The notes under the pieces: model-generated | Database searches by the model: none | What the model saw: only the letters and a program-made list of their open reading frames with translations | Told to the model about the DNA's origin: nothing | Translations under genes and position numbers: made by a program | In this document: positions 6,548 through 9,501 of the stretch, in pieces | How positions within the stretch are numbered: position 1 is the first letter of the stretch | Layout: each line of letters begins with the position of its first letter | DNA from: Lachnoclostridium sp. UBA7482 | Lineage (GTDB): Bacteria; Bacillota; Clostridia; Lachnospirales; Lachnospiraceae | Direction: 5' to 3' | NCBI GenBank assembly: GCA_002479645.1 | Contig: DLOO01000025.1 | Coordinates: 1 to 9,501 of the forward strand | Length of the DNA: 9,501 nucleotides

Positions 6548-6551
6548 TGTC

Positions 6552-7619
6552 ATGGCAGATAAAGTTTTGATGAAGGGCAATGAAGCAATTGCCGAAGCAG
6601 CGATTAAGGCCGGCTGCATGTATTATTTCGGTTATCCGATTACGCCTCAGACGGAGGTTGCCGCTTATATGGCAAAGCGTATGCCGAAGATCGGAGGAAC
6701 CTTCTTACAGGCAGAGAGCGAAATTGCCGCTATCAATATGTGTATCGGCGTCGCTTCTACCGGTAAGCGGGTAATGACCAGTAGCTCCAGCCCCGGAATT
6801 TCCCTGAAGGCTGAGGGTATTTCTTATATGGCAGGCTGCGACCTTCCCGCACTGATTGTAAACGTACAGAGAGGCGGCCCCGGTCTTGGCGGTATCCAGC
6901 CTTCCCAGTCCGATTATTATCAGGCAACCAGAGGAGGCGGACACGGCGACTACCATTTGTTCGTCGTTGCACCTGCAAGCGTACAGGAGATGGTAAGCCT
7001 TACCGCTCATGCATTTAACGTAGCAGAAAAATACCGTGTACCGGCAATGCTTCTTGCAGACGGTACCCTTGGACAGATGATGGAGCCTGTTGTGATTGAT
7101 GAGGTAGAAATCGAAGAGCATGACAAGTCCTGGGCTTTGACCGGAACCAAATGCGAGCGTGAACATAACGTCATCAACTCCCTTTCCATGCTTCCCGAGG
7201 AGCTTGAACAGTGGAACATCGATCGTTATGAGCGTTATGCAAAAATGGAAAAGGAAGAGCCGATGTGGGAAGAGTACATGATGGAAGACGCCGATATCTG
7301 TGTTGTTGCATTTGGTATCGCATCCCGTGTTTCCCGCAATGCGATTAAGGCAGCCAGAGAAAAGGGCGTCAAGGTTGGTATGATTCGTCCGATTACTCTT
7401 TGGCCGTTCCCGAAGGAAGTCCTTCTTGCTTCTACCGATAAGGTAAAGGCATATGTTACCGTTGAGTTGAATATGGGGCAGATGGCTGAGGATGTAGAGC
7501 TTGCTACTCACTGCCGTCGTCCGATTCTTAAAGCAAACCGTGCCGGTGGCTGCATTCCTTCTCCGGAGCAGGTACTGGCACAGATTGAAGCTGCAAATGA
7601 ACTTGGAGGTGAGCAGTAA
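6552..7619 (+). CDS. 2-oxoacid:ferredoxin oxidoreductase alpha subunit, VorB type
   Basis: A 355-residue alpha subunit of the four-subunit oxidoreductase that interconverts a 2-oxoacid plus CoA with acyl-CoA, CO2 and reduced ferredoxin. The N-terminal pyrimidine-binding thiamine domain (about 10-190) shows GYPITPQTE (27-35, where the TP segment contacts the substrate carboxylate in relatives), AESE (54-57), GISLKAEGISYMAG (82-95) and RGGPGLGG (107-114). The C-terminal domain (about 245-340) has FGIASR and VELNMGQM (304-311). The opening MxxKVLMKGNEAIAEAA and overall length match proteins annotated as 3-methyl-2-oxobutanoate (2-ketoisovalerate) oxidoreductase VorB, which points to branched-chain substrates, though 2-oxoglutarate-type KorA relatives are close. 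No gamma domain is fused to it. AAAGGGG lies eight bases before ATG, and the stop overlaps the beta-subunit start. Confidence 0.93.
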   Translation: MADKVLMKGNEAIAEAAIKAGCMYYFGYPITPQTEVAAYMAKRMPKIGGTFLQAESEIAAINMCIGVASTGKRVMTSSSSPGISLKAEGISYMAGCDLPALIVNVQRGGPGLGGIQPSQSDYYQATRGGGHGDYHLFVVAPASVQEMVSLTAHAFNVAEKYRVPAMLLADGTLGQMMEPVVIDEVEIEEHDKSWALTGTKCEREHNVINSLSMLPEELEQWNIDRYERYAKMEKEEPMWEEYMMEDADICVVAFGIASRVSRNAIKAAREKGVKVGMIRPITLWPFPKEVLLASTDKVKAYVTVELNMGQMAEDVELATHCRRPILKANRAGGCIPSPEQVLAQIEAANELGGEQ

Positions 7620-8377
7620 TGGGAGAAATCGTATTTCAGAAGCCGAAGTCTTTGACAGACAATCAGTTTCATTACTGCCCAGGATGTACCCATGGTATTA
7701 TCCATCGTCTTGTAGCCGAGGCGATTGATGAACTGGGTATTGAAGGCAGAACCATTGGTGTAGCCAGCGTAGGCTGCTCCGTATTTACCTATAACTATTT
7801 TACCTGCGATATGGTACAGGCTGCGCACGGACGTGCTCCGGCAGTTGCTACCGGCGTTAAGAGAAGCGATCCGAACAATATCGTATTTACGTATCAGGGC
7901 GACGGCGATCTTGCTTCCATCGGTACTGCCGAGACGGTACATTCCGCAGCAAGAAATGAAAATATCACAATTATTTTCGTCAACAATGCAATTTATGGTA
8001 TGACCGGCGGACAGATGGCTCCGACCTCCCTTCCGGGACAGGTTACCCAGACCTCCCCTTACGGCCGTGATGTCAACACCGTAGGTTATCCGGTTCGTAT
8101 CTGTGAGATGCTTTCCCAGCTCGAAGGTCCTTCCTATCTGGAGCGTGTTGCCGTCAACAATGTGAAGAATGTTAAGGCTGCAAAGAAGGCAATCAAGAAG
8201 GCGTTCCAAAATCAGGTTGAGAACAAGGGCTTCTCTTTGGTTGAGGTCGTTTCCACCTGTCCTACCAACTGGGGTATGACGCCTGAGAAGGCAATGGAAT
8301 GGCTGGAGCAGAATATGCTTCCTTATTACCCGCTTGGCGTTTATAAGGACAGATATGCAGAAGAGGAGGCAAAATAA
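7619..8377 (+). CDS. 2-oxoacid:ferredoxin oxidoreductase beta subunit (thiamine diphosphate-binding)
   Basis: A 252-residue catalytic subunit that binds the diphosphate end of the cofactor. GDGD (95-98) followed by VNNAIYGMTGGQ (121-132) is the thiamine diphosphate/Mg motif with the NN pair at the expected distance. Cys20 and Cys23 (CPGC), Cys53 (GCS) and Cys214 (STCPTNWG) align with the four Cys that hold the proximal [4Fe-4S] cluster in archaeal two-subunit relatives. The ATG shares its A with the TAA of the alpha gene, a translational-coupling overlap, and GGAGG lies nine bases upstream. The gamma gene starts at the very next base after the stop. Substrate identity cannot be read directly; the VorB-type partner and the operon favour branched-chain or aryl 2-oxoacids. 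Confidence 0.94.
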   Translation: MGEIVFQKPKSLTDNQFHYCPGCTHGIIHRLVAEAIDELGIEGRTIGVASVGCSVFTYNYFTCDMVQAAHGRAPAVATGVKRSDPNNIVFTYQGDGDLASIGTAETVHSAARNENITIIFVNNAIYGMTGGQMAPTSLPGQVTQTSPYGRDVNTVGYPVRICEMLSQLEGPSYLERVAVNNVKNVKAAKKAIKKAFQNQVENKGFSLVEVVSTCPTNWGMTPEKAMEWLEQNMLPYYPLGVYKDRYAEEEAK

Positions 8378-8917
8378 ATGGCGCAGACACAGATGTTATT
8401 TGCAGGCTTCGGCGGACAGGGTATTCTGTTCTCCGGCAAATTCCTTGCTTACGATGGTTTGTTCTCCGACAAGCAGGTAAGCTGGCTTCCTTCCTACGGT
8501 CCCGAGATGCGTGGCGGCACCGCAAGCTGCAGCGTTGTATTCAGCGATGAAATTATCGGTTCCCCGATTGTATCTGCTCCGGATATTCTGGTGGCAATGA
8601 ACCTTCCTTCTCTTGACAAATACGAGGAGTCTGTTGTACCGGGAGGCAAGATTTTTGTAGATTCTTCTCTTGTAGAAAGAAAGGTAAGCAGAACAGATGT
8701 AACCACGTATTACATTCCTGCAACCAAGATTGCCGCAGAGCAGGAGATGCCTACTCTGGCAAATATGATTCTTGTTGGTAAGCTGATTCGCGAAACCGGT
8801 ATTATCGGGGAAGAGAATATTGAAAAGATTATTGACAAGATTGTAAGCGCGCGTCATGCGGCGCTGAAGGATTTGAATAAGAAGGCAATTGCCGTCGGTC
8901 TTGCGTATAAGGATTGA
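8378..8917 (+). CDS. 2-oxoacid:ferredoxin oxidoreductase gamma subunit
   Basis: A 179-residue gamma-domain protein (pyruvate ferredoxin/flavodoxin oxidoreductase gamma family), completing the delta-alpha-beta-gamma set. The N-terminus has the family GFGGQG loop (10-15), then [13 protein letters not shown] (39-51), [11 protein letters not shown] (65-75) and a late [12 protein letters not shown] block (145-156). This subunit helps bind CoA and stabilise the complex in relatives. GAGGAGG (8363-8369) is eight bases upstream of ATG, within the end of the beta gene. It is the last gene of the operon, ending 53 bases before the terminator stem. Confidence 0.93.
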   Translation: MAQTQMLFAGFGGQGILFSGKFLAYDGLFSDKQVSWLPSYGPEMRGGTASCSVVFSDEIIGSPIVSAPDILVAMNLPSLDKYEESVVPGGKIFVDSSLVERKVSRTDVTTYYIPATKIAAEQEMPTLANMILVGKLIRETGIIGEENIEKIIDKIVSARHAALKDLNKKAIAVGLAYKD

Positions 8918-8970
8918 TAACGTTGTCGGATACAGCCGGAGGAGTAGAGGATTCCGGTTAACAAAATGAT

Positions 8971-9019
8971 AAGACTGCATTTTCGTTCGATGGTTGAACG
9001 AAAAATGCAGTCTTTTTTT
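8971..9019 (+). terminator. Intrinsic terminator of the T-box operon
   Basis: Positions 8971-8988 pair with 8996-9014 over 18 base pairs with one bulged A, loop GATGGTT, and run into seven Ts (9013-9019). It closes the synthetase-oxidoreductase operon. It also lies 22 bases beyond the GH9 stop on the other strand, but in that direction the tail (TTATCATTTT) is weaker. The outer stem AAGACTGCATT is the same as in the terminator at 132-179. Confidence 0.92.
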
Positions 9020-9040
9020 GCCAAAAGTGCAGGACGCTCT

Positions 9041-9501
9041 TTAGTCCTGCGTTTCGTTGATAAATCCCGCCATTCCCAGCACCGCCATGGAATTCCAGTA
9101 GATAGCGATTTCATTTGTAGAGTAGGAGGGGACTTCATCCACATAGCATTTCATCGGCGCCGTGCCTTCCGGGAGAATTGCCTTTGCACAGGCATCCCCC
9201 GGACTCTGGTTTGGACCGCCGGAAACAAATCCGGGAATCGGCTCGTCGACGCCGTCGGATGCTGTCGGGCGGTTGTGCGGATTGCGGAACGGGTTGCTTC
9301 CGTGTCCTGTGACATAGCAGATATTTAACGGATTGCGTCCGAGCAGATAGTGCGTCTGTTGTTCGGCTCCGGTACGATATTCTTTCTGCCCGGTGAGCAG
9401 AGCTGCAATCGACAGAATCGATGCAACATACATGACGTCCATATTGCTGCCCCAGAAGAAGCCGTTGTGTGGAACTGCCAGTCCGGGGGATGCCTGTGCA
9501 A
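9041..9501 (-). CDS. Glycoside hydrolase family 9 glucanase, C-terminal end (5' end outside window)
   Basis: An open frame runs from the right edge to TAA at 9043-9041, giving about 152 residues of the C-terminal part. The in-window ATG at 9442 is internal: the frame stays open upstream and reads AVPHNGFFWGSN, a typical GH9 stretch. GH9 hallmarks are YVTGHG...NPHNRP (the conserved catalytic-domain His block) and SYSTNEIAIYWNS, whose Glu is the expected general acid. The catalytic Asp pair would be in the missing N-terminal half. The protein ends right after the catalytic domain, with no dockerin or carbohydrate-binding module at this end. It probably cleaves beta-1,4-glucan or cellodextrins, supplying substrate for a GH94 phosphorylase. 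Cellular location cannot be judged without the N-terminus. Confidence 0.9.
   Translation of the reverse strand, partial: AQASPGLAVPHNGFFWGSNMDVMYVASILSIAALLTGQKEYRTGAEQQTHYLLGRNPLNICYVTGHGSNPFRNPHNRPTASDGVDEPIPGFVSGGPNQSPGDACAKAILPEGTAPMKCYVDEVPSYSTNEIAIYWNSMAVLGMAGFINETQD

Noticed and set aside
9442..9442. ATG at 9442 as the true start of the GH9 gene
   Set aside because: The frame is open to the window edge and encodes conserved GH9 residues upstream, so this Met is internal.
1..9501. CRISPR arrays, tRNA or rRNA genes, insertion sequences, phage genes
   Set aside because: No spaced direct repeats, cloverleaf sequences, transposase-like proteins or terminal repeats were seen by reading both strands.

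Overview
The window most likely comes from a Firmicutes chromosome, probably a fibre-degrading gut or rumen member of the Lachnospiraceae. A canonical T-box leader, strong Shine-Dalgarno sites, sigma-A type promoters, intrinsic terminators and the gene families present (GH94 phosphorylase, GH9 glucanase, multi-subunit ferredoxin-dependent 2-oxoacid oxidoreductase) all point that way. The family-level placement is inference.

Layout. Positions 1-240 hold no gene. They contain a perfect 16-bp inverted repeat, a leftward promoter for a gene outside the window, and a bidirectional terminator. A GH94 disaccharide phosphorylase occupies 241-2646 on the minus strand. The divergent region 2647-3208 carries the GH94 leader and promoter, then a near-consensus rightward promoter and a complete T-box riboswitch with its antiterminator and terminator. 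A six-gene plus-strand operon follows. Its members are an acyl-CoA synthetase with a fused XRE-type HTH and cupin (3209-5479), a cysteine-free P-loop ATPase (5545-6213), a two-cluster ferredoxin subunit (6338-6547), and the alpha (6552-7619), beta (7619-8377) and gamma (8378-8917) subunits of a VorB-type 2-oxoacid:ferredoxin oxidoreductase. A strong terminator lies at 8971-9019. The C-terminal end of a GH9 glucanase reads in from the right edge on the minus strand (9041-9501, 5' end missing).

How it may work together. The two flanking glycosidase-type genes fit cellulose or beta-glucan use: GH9 cuts glucans or cellodextrins and the GH94 enzyme phosphorolyses the resulting disaccharide. The central operon is the most interesting part. 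A T-box switches genes on when a tRNA is uncharged, so the operon should be expressed during starvation for an amino acid. A synthetase of the medium-chain/branched-chain type plus a ferredoxin-dependent oxidoreductase of the VorB family can run in the reductive direction: carboxylic acid to acyl-CoA to 2-oxoacid, followed by transamination to an amino acid. Rumen bacteria are known to make valine, leucine, isoleucine and phenylalanine this way from isobutyrate, isovalerate, 2-methylbutyrate and phenylacetate. I infer that this is a T-box-controlled acid-scavenging operon for amino acid synthesis, whose first enzyme also carries what looks like a complete transcription-regulator module. The base facing the tRNA discriminator predicts a tRNA with A73. 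The best reading of the specifier is ATC (Ile), but that assignment is uncertain.
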